Made by a program: the position numbers and the translations under genes
Source of the DNA: Neoarius graeffei
Taxonomy: Eukaryota; Chordata; Actinopteri; Siluriformes; Ariidae
Length of the DNA: 64,000 bases
Direction of reading: 5' to 3'
Assembly (NCBI RefSeq): GCF_027579695.1
Contig: NC_083586.1
Coordinates: 6,692,001-6,756,000 of the forward strand
Shown here: positions 32,331-42,384 of the stretch, in pieces
Position numbering within the stretch: the stretch's first letter is position 1
Layout: every line of letters begins with the position of its first letter
Notes under the pieces: generated by a model
The model's database searches: none
What the model saw: only the letters and a program-made list of their open reading frames with translations
Told to the model about the DNA's origin: nothing

Positions 32331-33317
32331 ATGTGGTCCGATATGATATATATCTGGTCCATGATTATCTGGCCTCTCCTGTTGCTGGTCCACCAACCCG
32401 CGACTGGTTTGCTCCAGTACTCAGCTGCGGAGCTTCTCCGGCTACATTTCCACCTGTCTGCGCCTCCGCTGGCTCTACTTGACTTTCATCCGGACATCGC
32501 CTCCCAGCCTCGCCGGAGATACATTCACCGTGGATCCCACCGGAGCCTTCATCAAGACACCTCGACAACAATAAAATCCATCTGGTCCATCTCTCATCGC
32601 CCTCCACGAAACACCGGTCGAGTTGTTGACCACAGTGTGCTAGCCAGCCCAGCTCGGTTGGCTAACATTGCTGTCATAGGTGACAACACCACTGTCAACT
32701 TCGGTCTACTCAACATCCGCTCCCTTACGAGCAAAGGGTCTCTCATCCAGGATCTCCTCATTGACCGTAAGTTTGACTTTCTCTGTTTAACTGAGACATG
32801 GCAACAACCTAATGACTTTTCCCAACTCAATGAATCAACTCCTCCGGGGTTTGTTTACATCTGTCAACCTAGTGGCTCCGGCCGGGGAGGAGGTCTCCCA
32901 ATAATTTACCGCGATAAACGGAAAGTCTCGCCAGTGTCTCGACCTGCCTTCAGCTCCTTTGAATTCACTGTATGTCAACTGTCTGGATCTACTCCCACCA
33001 TCATTGCAACTGTCTACCGCCCCCCCAAACCAAACAAAAACTTTTTAAATGATTTTGCTGCTCTGTTGACACACCTCTCCACTCTCTCACCAAACATTAT
33101 TTTGTTGGGAGATTTCAACATCCACATGGACAATATCAACAACACTCTTACCAGAGACTTTTCATCCTGCCTTGAGAGTTTTGGTTTTCAGCAGCACACC
33201 AATTTTCCCACTCACTCCAAAGGTCACATCTTGGACTTAATTTGTTGCTCTGGTATCTCCCCCCTTGACTGTACAGCAGATGAACTCCCTATAACTGACC
33301 ACTTCCTCCTCGTTTAA
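32331..33317 (+). pseudogene. LINE ORF2 endonuclease part
   Basis: Starts at ATG 32331 with a hydrophobic N-terminus. The AP-endonuclease core follows: GLLNIRSLTSKG, LCLTETW, GRGGGLPIIYRD, ATVYRPPKPNK, ILLGDFNIHMD, SKGHILDLIC and ITDHFLLV. All expected motifs of the CR1/L2 endonuclease, which nicks target DNA, are present including the DFN and DH pairs. TAA at 33315-33317 ends the frame immediately after the last motif. The linker to the RT continues in other frames up to 33960. Confidence 0.92.
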
Positions 33318-33329
33318 TACCAAACTCTC

Positions 33330-33956
33330 TCTCTCCACTACTAAGCTCCCTCATCTTATTTCTTTCCGTAATATAAAGGATATCAACTTGAATTCTCTCT
33401 CCTCTAGCACTGACTCCCTCTTGGACATTCACAATTTAACCACTCCGGAAGAGCTGGTCTCACAGTACAACACAGGCCTTCACACCATCGTTAATTCCCT
33501 TGCTCCACTAAAAAAACAGGTCTGTCTCCTTCTCCCGTTCTGCTCCCTGGTTTACACCTGAACTTCGGCTCATGAAAGCCAAAGGCCGACAACTTGAGCG
33601 ACTTTACAAGAAAACTGCACTATTTGTTCACAAAGACATGTACAACAATCATGTACTTCATTACAAGGACTGTATTGCTCAAGCCAAATCCAACTATTTC
33701 TCTGGTATAATCTGTTCTAACGAAGTTAACACCAAATCACTGTTTTCACTGCTCAAGAACTTCAGCCAACCCCCAGACTCCCTACCACCTCACCTGTACT
33801 CACCTGCTTTCTGTAACTCCCTCATGTCATTCTTTGCTGAAAAAATCCAAACAATTCACCAGTATCTCGATTCACAATCCACCCCCATCAGTTTACCTGA
33901 ACTTCCTCCACCCTCTCACTCCTCCTCCTTCCAGCTTCCCACCGCCTCATCCGTAA
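33330..33956 (+). pseudogene. LINE ORF2 linker between endonuclease and RT
   Basis: Broken frames include TGLHTIVNSLAPL and the long piece from about 33550 (MKAKGRQLERLYKKTALFVH to SLFSLLKNFSQPPDSLPPHL), as found between endonuclease and RT in CR1/L2 elements. It is cut by the hAT insertion at 33965. Confidence 0.8.
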
Positions 33957-33964
33957 GTCTAAGC

Positions 33965-35392
33965 CCTGGGTGCCCACTACGTCGATCGCGATCGACCGGT
34001 CGATCTCGAAGGCAGGGATGGTAGATCTCATGATTGATATGTAAATATTAATATATTTGTTATGAAATTAAAAAAAAAAACGTCGTGGTCATTTTTACAT
34101 GTAAACAAATTCGCTTTTTCCCTGAAGCGAAATGTCAGCCAAGCGCTGCGTCAAAAAAAATGTTACATTAGGTTACCATGACAACCAGTAAAATGAAACT
34201 GCTGGTTTCAAAGATGCAGCGCCGTGATTTAGGAAACTTCCGAAACCTCGCCTCGGAGCTGGAGATGCAAGGGAGGGCGTTTGCGCAACTTAACAGTGCG
34301 CGCTACACTGAGCAGATTGAAATTCTCCAGTCAGAGTTTGAGAAGCGATTTCAAGACTTTGCTTTGCTCGAGCCACTAGCTACATTCATGCGCCACCCAT
34401 TCGGGGAAGATACTGAGGTGGATTCCCTCGCCTCAAAAGTTGCGGCACTGTTTCAGCTGAACACGTCTGCCGTGCAAGACGAGATGCTGATGCTGCAGTC
34501 TGACATCGAGTTGAAGTCCAGGGCGCATGGGCCGTTTTGGAATTTACTCACGGAGGCGAAGTACCCGAACATGCGGCAATGTGCCACCTCCTTAACCGCA
34601 TTGTTCGGCTCCACTTATTTGTGCGAGTCGGCCTTTTCGCATATGAAGATCATTAAGTCCAAATACCGCTCCAGTATGTCCGACGATCATCTCGAGGCCT
34701 GCTTGAGGCTCGCTACCAGCAGCTACTGTCCGGACTATGCAGCCCTCTCTGACTCCCTCCAGTGCCGATCATCATCGGATTAAGATCTGATTTAGGGCCT
34801 ACATCAGTATGCTATGTATTAATGTTGTGCTGTTGCTAAGTTCCACGGTTAAAAAAAAAAATTAAAAAAAATATAAAAGGAAAAATGTTTTTATATAAAA
34901 TTGTTGTAAATGTCAAATCTCTGTCTAGCAGGCTATACAAAAGTCAATTGATGTGAACAAAAATGTTTTGGGGTTTACAATGCCTGTCTGGATGCATTAA
35001 ACTTTTTTTTTCTAAACATAGCCCATTTTTTTTTTTTTTTTACAGTGGGCTTGTTTCATGTTTAATTAGTAGTTTGCGGTTTATAAAAGTTAACAGTGAT
35101 TTGAACAAAAATACGTTTAGGAGTACAAAGCTTATGCATTTAACATAATTTGAATGTAAATTTCAGTCACCTTTTTGTATGCATGTTTGCATATTATTAA
35201 ACAAATTGCATATGAATGTTTATAAATCAAAACAAGTGTCATTATTATTATTATTATTAGTAGTAGTAGTAGTAGTAGCAGTACTAGTAGTCATAGTAGG
35301 CCTAGTAGTGGTAACAACCTAGTCCGAGTAGATCATATTAACATGGTCATTTTAAAAGTAGCTCGCGAATCAAAATATTGTGGGCACCCCTG
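33965..35392 (+). mobile_element. Internally deleted hAT element (1428 bp)
   Basis: The ends are CCTGGGTGCCCAC and, inverted, CAGGGGTGCCCAC, with the perfect 8-bp duplication GTCTAAGC (33957-33964 and 35393-35400). Only the C-terminal part of its transposase remains. Runs of A or T and a TTA/GTA microsatellite (35238-35280) fill the 3' part. Confidence 0.93.
34178..34783 (+). pseudogene. hAT transposase C-terminal part with dimerisation domain
   Basis: 201 open codons. The first half is helical (QRRDLGNFRNLASELEMQGR, LNSARYTEQIEILQSEFEKR, FQDF). The last 90 residues are the hAT dimerisation region: FWNLLTEAKYPNMRQCATSL, FGSTYLCESAFSHMKIIKSK and RSSMSDDHLEACLRLATSS. The pattern is that of the ZBED5/FAM200/GTF2IRD2-like hAT branch. 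The BED finger and catalytic residues are missing, so this is a deletion derivative even though the piece itself is open. It could make a truncated dimerising protein if expressed. Confidence 0.88.
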
Positions 35393-35879
35393 GTCTAAGC
35401 CATCCACATGTCAGCTGGACCCCCTCCCCACTTTTCTTGTTAAAGCCTGCCTTCCTTCTCTGGTCCCTTTCATCTCTTCCATCATCCATTCCTCTCTTTC
35501 CACTGGAACTGTTCCTACATCCTTTAAGACTGCTGCAATAACACCAATATTGAAAAAACCCGGTGCAGAGCCTACCAATTTCAATAACCTATGCCCTATC
35601 TCTAATCTACCCTTCATTTCCAAAATTATTGAAAAAACAGTAGGTAATCAACTCCACTTCCATCTGTCTCACAATAACCTGTATGAACAGTTTCAGTCTG
35701 GTTTCCGTCCCGTCCATAGCACAGAAACAGCTCTAATCAAAATCACCAATGATCTCCTCATGGCAGCTGATTCTGGTTTACTCACCATCCTCATCCTCCT
35801 TGACCTGAGTGCAGCCTTCGATACCATTTGTTGCTTCACCCTCCTCAACAGATTAGCATCCATTGGTATCACTCACACC

Positions 35880-36470
35880 TAGCCTGGGCCCGCCCATCCT
35901 AAGCGTGATGCAACACGAGGGCCTGTTGCGAGCTTAGTCTGGCAAGGCAAGCTATCTACAGCTCTTCCAAGCTCCCGAAAAATCGGGAACCAATCAACTT
36001 TGAGCATCTCCAATGGCCCTGGGTAGAGGCGTGTTCAAGGCACTGACATAGTAGAACTGCGACCGGAAGCCATAGATTGTTTACAGAATCTATGCCGGAA
36101 GCGCTTCATTCATGCTTCCGCATCTATTACGCATAGATGCTGTATTGAAAGCATTCAACAGGAAGTTCTCATTGAAAACGGAGCAAAGAGCAGCCCTGGA
36201 GGTATTTATTGAAAGGAAGGACGTTTTTGCCTTGGTCCCGACCGGCTTCGGTAAGAGTTTAATCTACCAGTTAGCCCTTTCGCGTCGCATACGTCAGAGG
36301 AAAGAGTGATGTGATTGGTTTAAGCTTCGTCACAGCCTTTTCTGGCTTCGACCAGTAGCAAACTGAGGCATTTCAGGGAGGCGGGTCAACCACGGGCTCT
36401 GGGAAACGGTTGGGCTTAATATCTTGGCCAGACTAATAGCTCGTAGAGCTTTGTCGCGTTAGCCAGACTA
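35880..36470 (+). mobile_element. 591-bp DNA element with 9-bp target duplication
   Basis: The flank ACTCACACC is exactly duplicated (35871-35879 and 36471-36479). Short inverted ends are TAGCCTGG and, from the other side, TAGTCTGG. It contains a helicase-like fragment (36112-36309), so it looks like a deletion derivative of a larger element. The superfamily is not certain; 9 bp is longer than the 8 bp of hAT. Confidence 0.8.
36112..36309 (+). pseudogene. RecQ-like helicase N-terminal fragment
   Basis: 65 open codons containing LKTEQRAALEVFIERKDVFA followed by LVPTGFGKSLIYQLAL. This is the Q-motif-like region and Walker A (PTGFGKS) of a RecQ/DEAD-type helicase. The rest of the helicase is missing. 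It lies wholly inside the 591-bp element, so it is carried by the transposon and is not a host gene. Confidence 0.75.
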
Positions 36471-37680
36471 ACTCACACCCCCCTTGACTGGTTTAAATCT
36501 TATCTTTCCTGCCGCACTCAGTTCATTCAGCTTAAATCTTTCACATCCCACCCTTCCCCTGTCACTTCAGGTGTGCCCCAGGGCTCTGTCCTGGGGCCCC
36601 TCCTTTTCATCATTTATCTCCTTCCCCTTGACAACATCTTCCGTAAATATAACATCAGTTTCCACTGCTATGCGGATGACACCCAGCTCTACCTCTCCAG
36701 TAAACCCACTTCCTACCTTCCACCCTCCTCCCTTACTGACTGCCTAGCAGAAATAAAAATCTGGTTCTCCTCCAACTTCCTCAAACTAAACAGTGACAAA
36801 ACTGAGGTTCTCCTCATTGGCACCAAATCGTCACTATCCAAAATTGACAGTTTCTCTCTTTATATTGACAATTGCTCTGTCTCCCCCTCCCCACAGGTTA
36901 AGAGTCTGGGTGTCATCCTCGACAGCACTCTTTCCTTCCAATCCCACATCAATAACATTACCCGGTCTGCATATTTCCATTTACGCAATATCAACCGTCT
37001 CCGCCCCTCCTTTACTCCCCATGCCACTGCTATTCTTGTCCACAGCCTCGTCACTTCTCGTCTGGATTACTGCAACTCCCTCCTCTCTGGTCTCCCTCAC
37101 AAATCTGTCCATAAGATCCAACTGGTCCAGATTTCAGCTGCCCGCATCATCACCAGAACTCCCTCCATTCACCACATCACGCCCATCTTGCAGCAGCTCC
37201 ACTGGCTCCCAGTCAAGTTTTGAATTGAATTCAAAATCCTTCTGTTAACTTTCAAGGCCATCCACAACCTCGCTCCCTCATATCTGTCCGATCTCCTCCA
37301 TGTTGCCACTCCCTCTCGTTCATCATCTTCTATCCACCTGATTGTCCCCTCCGCCCGTCTCACCACCATGGGGAGCAGAGCTTTCAGCCGCTCTGCTCCC
37401 CGGCTTTGGAACTCATTACCTCCTGAACTTAGAAATATCAATTCCCTTCCACATTTCAAATCCTCACTCAAAACACACCTGTTCAAACTTGCTTTTCAAA
37501 TTTAATCACTGCACTGTCTAATTTTTAATTTTGAATTGTAACTTGTTTTAATGTTTTTTATTTGTAATTTTAATGTATGGTTTGTCTTTCATTTTTGTAC
37601 GGTGTCCTTGGGTGCTAGAAAGGCGCCTTTAAATAAAATGTATTATTATTATTACTAACTTCTACACCACCATGTTGCCC

Positions 37681-38240
37681 AATGGTTATAAACCATTTTT
37701 TTCCCTTTGATTTTCACCTGCTGCTACATTTCTTTTTTAAACAACAATTTTGTTTAAAGACAGGACACCATGTTGTTCACAGTCCTCATCAGGAAAAGGC
37801 TCAAAATGCAAATACAATCCACAGTATTTCAGAATACCCAGCATGGAGTTTATTCAGTATGGTGAGTGGAAGACGTTCAGCTATTCTTCTTCTATCATCA
37901 GTATTAGTTTTACTAGTGAGAAATGTAGATTAATTAGCACTCTTATAGAGAAGAGTCAGACTTTACAGAGGACTCGCAAAAACAAGAGATGTAGTGGGGT
38001 AACTTCATGTGTTTCAAAAGAAGCTGACAGACTTCACCCTCTCTGGTTGGTCATTGTCATATGCCATATGACCTACCTGGTTGGTGGAACTGGCCAAAAT
38101 GAGTTCTCTGGGGGAGTGCTCTGGTTATTGTAGACTCCATTGTACAACAGCTTTCATCCCAGAAACATTGTTAGGCTAAGAAATACGTCACTAGATAATG
38201 CAGAAAACAACCTCTATAACCTCTTAGACAAAAGTAACAC
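37681..38240. other. Intron between exons D and E, no feature seen
   Basis: No repeat or gene recognised. The plus-strand frames lack motifs. Confidence 0.4.
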
Positions 38241-38419
38241 CTTGCTCTCTGGTTGTTCCTGTAGGTGCAGGACTGAGTTCTTTGGCATACTCCTCTTCAA
38301 ACCACACCAAGAGCTCCTGTCCTGGGTTAATGGGCCGACAGCAACGATACAGAATTCCCCCTTGATAGCGAAATGCCATAAGATTCTGTTCTTCATCATT
38401 ACGGGCACAATTCACATAT
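38241..38419 (-). CDS. prdm9: PRDM9-like gene, exon D: second half of the PR/SET domain
   Basis: Acceptor CTTACTCTTTTAG on the minus strand above 38419; donor G/GTGTTA below 38241. Residues [19 protein letters not shown], then [20 protein letters not shown] and FEEEYAKEL are highly diagnostic of PRDM9/PRDM7 (NCARNx[14 protein letters not shown]). The Tyr of LYR corresponds to mammalian Y341. The next key position, usually WY (Y357), is WF here. After AKEL the sequence [11 protein letters not shown] replaces the post-SET stretch expected in fish PRDM9 (roughly DLGIxFDYLWNKKC), though the exon length keeps phase with exon E. 179 nt. Confidence 0.93.
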
Positions 38420-38590
38420 CTAAAAGAGTAAGGCAACGTTCCAGAAAAAGTAAAAATCAGATTAGAGTTACAGACTTGGAGAAAACATGGCAAAGATATC
38501 AGTGACAAAAAGAACATAAAGTTATTCCAACAAACGAGGCACTGTAAAATCAAATCACTAAAAAGACCCAACAACTGGTGTATTCCTCAC

Positions 38591-38658
38591 CTCATCCAAT
38601 TCACATGCATCTCTCTTTTGGCATCGATGTATTCTTCACACTGCATGCTCTTGTGTAT
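38591..38658 (-). CDS. prdm9: PRDM9-like gene, exon C: middle of the PR/SET domain
   Basis: 68 nt between acceptor TTTTTCTACAG and donor AG/GTGAGG. It encodes IHKSMQCEEYIDAKREMHVN then WM plus two bases of the next Arg. CxEYIDAK and NWMR are conserved PRDM9 SET motifs directly before RYVNCAR of exon D, 171 bp away. Too short to stand out on its own; found by reading the minus strand between exons D and B. Confidence 0.93.
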
Positions 38659-38934
38659 CTGTAGAAAAATACATTTACATTTTCTTCACTAAATCAATCT
38701 ATACCTTTAAATGAGGTATACAGAAATGAGAACGATGGCTCATGAAGGCTGAATTAAAGGTCCTTGACGATCTTTAGATTCACAAAACAGCCGACAAGCT
38801 CCAAGATGAATTTAGTCACTGTAAAAAAATGCAGGCAAGGCTGTTCATCAGAATTTAGGTAAAGGAAAGGTTTCTCATAAAAGGCAAAGCTGTGCTGTGA
38901 ATCAGACCTCTCTGATAAATATCTATCCCATGTC

Positions 38935-39022
38935 TTTTGGTCTCTAAACAGACAGCTACAAAAATGCGCAACTTTAACCCTCTGGGATCTGAGGGTATTT
39001 TCTGGCACTCTAATGATTTTGT
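38935..39022 (+). repeat. Dispersed repeat, copy 2
   Basis: Nearly the same 88 bp as 30640-30727. It lies upstream of exon C. Confidence 0.75.
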
Positions 39023-39072
39023 CCATTTCAACAAATTTAAGCAGTATTTTCAAAAAGTCATATGACTTTTTT

Positions 39073-39935
39073 TGTATTCAGCACAAGTTCAGTCCTTTGG
39101 GAACCACATGATTTCATCTCTGCTTTTTGCGGATGATGATGTCCTGTTGGCTTCTTCAAACCAGGACCTCCAGCATGCACTGGGGCGGTTTGCAGTCGAG
39201 TGTGAAGCGGCTGGGATGAGAATCAGCACCTCCAAGTCCGAGGCCATGGTTCTCGACCGGAAAAGGGTGGCTTGCCCTCTCCAGGTTGGTGGAGAAGTCC
39301 TGCCTCAAGTGGAAGAGTTTAAGTATCTCGGGATCTTGTTCACGAATGAGGGAAGGATGGAGCGTGAGATTGACAGGCGGATCGGTGCAGCCTCCGCAGT
39401 GATGCGGTCGCTTTACCGGTCCGTCGTGGTGAAGAAGGAGCTGAGCCAAAAGGCGAAGCTCTCAATTTACCGGTCGATCTATGTTCCGACTCTCACCTAT
39501 GGTCATGAGCTTTGGGTAATGACCGAAAGAACAAGATCGCGGATACAAGCGGCCGAAATGAGTTTCCTTCGCAGGGTGGCTGGGCGCTCCCTTAGAGATA
39601 GGGTGAGAAGCACAGTCACTCGGGAGGAGCTCGGAGTAGAGCCGCTGCTCCTCCACATCGAGAGGAACCAGCTGAGGTGGCTCGGGCATCTTTTTCGGAT
39701 GCCTCCTGGACGCCTCCCTGGGGAGGTGTTCCAGGCATGTCCCCCCGGGAGGAGGCCCCAGGGAAGACCCAGGACACGCTGGAGGGACTATGTCTCTTGG
39801 CTGGCCTGGGAACGCCTCGGTGTTCTTCCCGAGGAGCTGACCGAGGTGTCTGGGGAGAGGGAAGTTTGGGCTTCCATGCTTAGACTGCTGCCTCCGCGAC
39901 CCGGTCCCGGATAAAGCGGAAGAAGACGAGACAAG
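39073..39935 (+). pseudogene. LINE reverse transcriptase C-terminal part, 5' truncated, open
   Basis: About 280 open codons. SSLLFADDDVLLASSNQDLQ carries the catalytic ADD, then GMRISTSKSEAMVLDRKRV, VEEFKYLGILFTNEGRMERE, a zinc-knuckle-less C-terminus with TYGHELWVMTERTRSRIQAA, LRWLGHLFRMPPGRLPGEVF and RWRDYVSWLAWERLGVLPEE, stop at 39912. The tail ATAAAGCGGAAGAAGACGAG follows. This is a fish LINE type that is very common and often left open because it is 5' truncated on arrival. The clade is not certain from memory. It is distinct from the CR1/L2 LINE at 32195. Confidence 0.9.
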
Positions 39936-40950
39936 TTCAGCTACAATAATATCCATGTAGTATGTATATCATGGTTGTACTTTTTAAAAAGTAAATTAGA
40001 TGATGTAAAAAAACAGTTTTAGAACGGTGTTGGAATGTGTGAAAAAAGCATTACCTCACCCATTGTGACTAACCGTTCTGATCACTTGAGGGGACTCTGT
40101 TCAGTCTTAGGAATGAATCAAGCACAAAAACTTAAATCTGCTCCACTGATTTGGACAATTAACTAGCCATCAAAAATATGTATGTCCTACTGTTTTAGCA
40201 TAAAGGCTTGGCAGTGGGAGGGGCATTCAATGAGAAGGGTCCCAAATCGTGAAATGAATCATGAATTGAATTGCTTTCCTGAATCATCTGAAGTGCATAA
40301 AATCCATGTGCCATAAGTTTAACCTCCAAACAGCCTAAACTATGTCTGACAGATTTTATCCTGTTTACGATGGGTGTTCCCACAACAAAAGAGAAACCAA
40401 TCGAAACTGAAAGAGTGAAAGTGATTATCATGCCATTGCCATGTGAACAGTCTTTTATGAATGCGTAAGTGGGCGCTCGGTGCTCTGACTCTGGAGTGAC
40501 TGTGTAAGGTGACAAGTTTTATGTTTCATCTAATTTAGGTAACTTAAAAACTATAACATTATTTGGCAGTGGGCACATAGGAAAGTGTAATGTTTATCAT
40601 GCTTGTATGATAAAAAACTCAATGATATTTATCCAAATACATGGCCTACTCATTCTAAACCTGTCAAGCTTTGCCGGCGAAGCTCTCAATCCAAAAGGGT
40701 TAAAGTCAGTTCTGTCACTGAATGGATTTTATATAAAACATTTTGGATTTGTACAAGTAATATTTATTTGCCATAAGTGTTTGGGAACTAATCTTGGTTT
40801 AGTTCAGTATAGCAGTGTTCATTTTTTATTCAAAGAATTTTAAATTTAGTTTCAGTCTTAGTCATGTCCTGAAAATTGTAGTTTCATTTTAGACTTTTTT
40901 TTCGGTCAAGATTTAATCACTGGGACTCAATTTTAATTCTAGTCTAATTA
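39936..40950. other. Intron between exons B and C, no feature seen
   Basis: AT-rich, no recognised repeat or gene. Confidence 0.4.
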
Positions 40951-42067
40951 CAGGGATGTGATTTGGGGCTGGTGAAATTATCTGAAAATTTTAGGCGGGG
41001 GTCTGGGGGCCACAGGCCCCTAGCTGGTCTAGGGCAGCGCCCTGGTGGGGGGACAAGGGGGGAAGCCCCCCGAAGCTCCTGGGTTTTGGGGTTTTCTGAC
41101 TTAAAAATTGTACTAAAATGGCAAGCAAAACACACAAGAAAAAACTTGTCATGATTAACAAATTCAAGCCAATTTAATGGTCAACATGCAACTCTGACAC
41201 ACACGCTCACTCTCTCACACACACTCACTCACTCTCACACACTCTCACTCACTCTCACACACTCTCACTCACACACTTACTAACTCACACTCACTCACAC
41301 TCTCTCTCACTCACTCACTCACCCCCCCCCCCCAAAGAACCAGCGCGAGCAGGGCCCGCTAGCCCCGCGCCTTGGGACGTAATTCGCCCCGAGGCGAGCT
41401 GCGGCGCTCCGCTTAGGTTTCGTTTCTATCCCGGGCTCCAGCCCGACTTTGCACGCTCGTAGCTCGGGCAGGGGAGGTCCCAGTAGACCAGAGACCTCTG
41501 CCCTCTCCCCAAAGAACGAAATCGCTGAACAAATGTCTCACAGTCTTATGTCCAACGTCTGTAGCAACCTCTTTCTCCAACCATTCCCAGCGGAACTTGT
41601 TTTTCACTATTCTGTCAATTTCTTTAACTCGATTTGCATCTTTACGCTCGATCACGGAGGCTGCCATCTTTCAACTCTTTGTTTGAAGCGAGCTTACGTA
41701 CAGCTATCTAACAAGCGCGTTCATTGGTTGTTACAGAGCGATGGGCTCATCACGTACCTCGTTTCATCTCAATGACGTAATTGCGTAAATGACGTAATTA
41801 CGTCAATGAGATGAAACGAGGTACGTAATTGGCCCATCGCTCTGTAACAACCAATGAACGCGCTCGCTTCAAACAAACAGTTGAAAGATGGCAGCCTCCG
41901 TGATCGAGGCATAAAGATGCAAATCCGAGGCTGCCATCTTTCAAACAAAGTCGGAACGAATAGGATACGAATGTGGATTTGAGGGAAAAATCGGAAACAT
42001 TTTTTTTTCAAGTTTTGAGGTGAAAAAAGCAGAATTCTGCGAATTCGCGGAAAAAATCACATCCCTG
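40951..42067 (-). mobile_element. hAT-like non-autonomous element (1117 bp) with a long palindrome
   Basis: The ends are CAGGGATGTGATTT and AAATCACATCCCTG, exact inverse copies. Flanks share TAATTA (40945-40950 and 42068-42073). hAT duplications are 8 bp, so the match is partial. It contains a C/T-rich CACT microsatellite (41200-41330), a G/C-rich segment, a minus frame beginning MAASVIERKDANRVKEIDRI (41413-41667) that may be a transposase start, and a palindrome at 41649-41911. Confidence 0.75.
41649..41911. repeat. Long inverted repeat inside the hAT-like element
   Basis: The left arm GATCACGGAGGCTGCCATCT ... CGTTTCATCTCAATGACGTA is mirrored by the right arm from about 41798, ending CAGCCTCCGTGATCG. 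Arms are about 115-140 bp with one asymmetric insertion (near 41695-41717), and the loop is short. It would form a cruciform or hairpin RNA. Confidence 0.8.
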
Positions 42068-42294
42068 TAATTAGTCAATCAATATTTTTGTCATAATTTT
42101 CTCAGACAGTTGCATGGTACTTGTAAAATGCGCCCTGTAGTTTCAAGAGAGACTACTTCAGCAGGGGTATTGCTGGATGATTCCCCCCAGTACATGGCTG
42201 GTGTTATCACTATGCAGAAGTTATGCGGAATTTGCTATGACTAATGATGATGGTCGCTATTTTCATATGAAGATGTTACTTTGTTCAAACCAAC

Positions 42295-42298
<4 letters not shown>

Positions 42299-42327
<29 letters not shown>
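42299..42327. repeat. (GT)n microsatellite
   Basis: About 14 GT units. Confidence 0.95.
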
Positions 42328-42329
<2 letters not shown>

Positions 42330-42384
42330 CTGACTCATATACCTGTTAGAATCCAGGAGCATTATGAAAGCCATGTGAGCAGGT

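Larger units (their letters stand above)
35397..37500 (+). pseudogene. LINE ORF2 reverse transcriptase part
   Basis: Begins LDPLPTFLVKACLPSLVPFI, then RT blocks: TAAITPILKKPG, NLCPISNLPFISKIIEKTV, NNLYEQFQSGFRPVHSTETA and LILLDLSAAFDTI. The 591-bp element at 35880-36470 interrupts. The frame resumes with [25 protein letters not shown] (catalytic YADD), [31 protein letters not shown] and the conserved C-terminal HWLPVKF. An in-frame TGA near 37221 precedes IEFKILLLTFKAIHNLAPSY and LWNSLPPELRN. The TGA, the insertions and the earlier frameshifts inactivate it. Confidence 0.92.
32195..37653 (+). mobile_element. CR1/L2-type LINE, nearly full length, with two nested DNA elements
   Basis: Flanked by a 9-bp duplication ACTAACTTC (32186-32194 and 37654-37662) inside a SINE. 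The 3' end has AGGCGCCTTTAAATAAAATG followed by a TATT-type tail. It carries an endonuclease frame and a reverse transcriptase frame, interrupted by a hAT (33965-35392) and a 591-bp element (35880-36470). Without these it is about 3.4 kb. Frameshifts make it inactive. Confidence 0.9.

Noticed and set aside
34178..34783. Domesticated hAT-derived host gene (open 201-codon frame)
   Set aside because: It sits between intact terminal repeats with an 8-bp duplication inside a LINE, and lacks the catalytic region, so it is a deletion derivative of a transposon.
36112..36309. Host RecQ helicase exon
   Set aside because: The fragment lies wholly between the 9-bp duplications of a small transposon, so it is element-borne.
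37750..38133. 127-codon plus-strand frame near exon D
   Set aside because: Opposite strand to the PRDM9-like gene, no motifs, overlaps a shadow of another frame.
41200..41330. CRISPR-like or structured short repeat array (CACT units)
   Set aside because: Simple-sequence microsatellite without spacers, in a eukaryotic genome.
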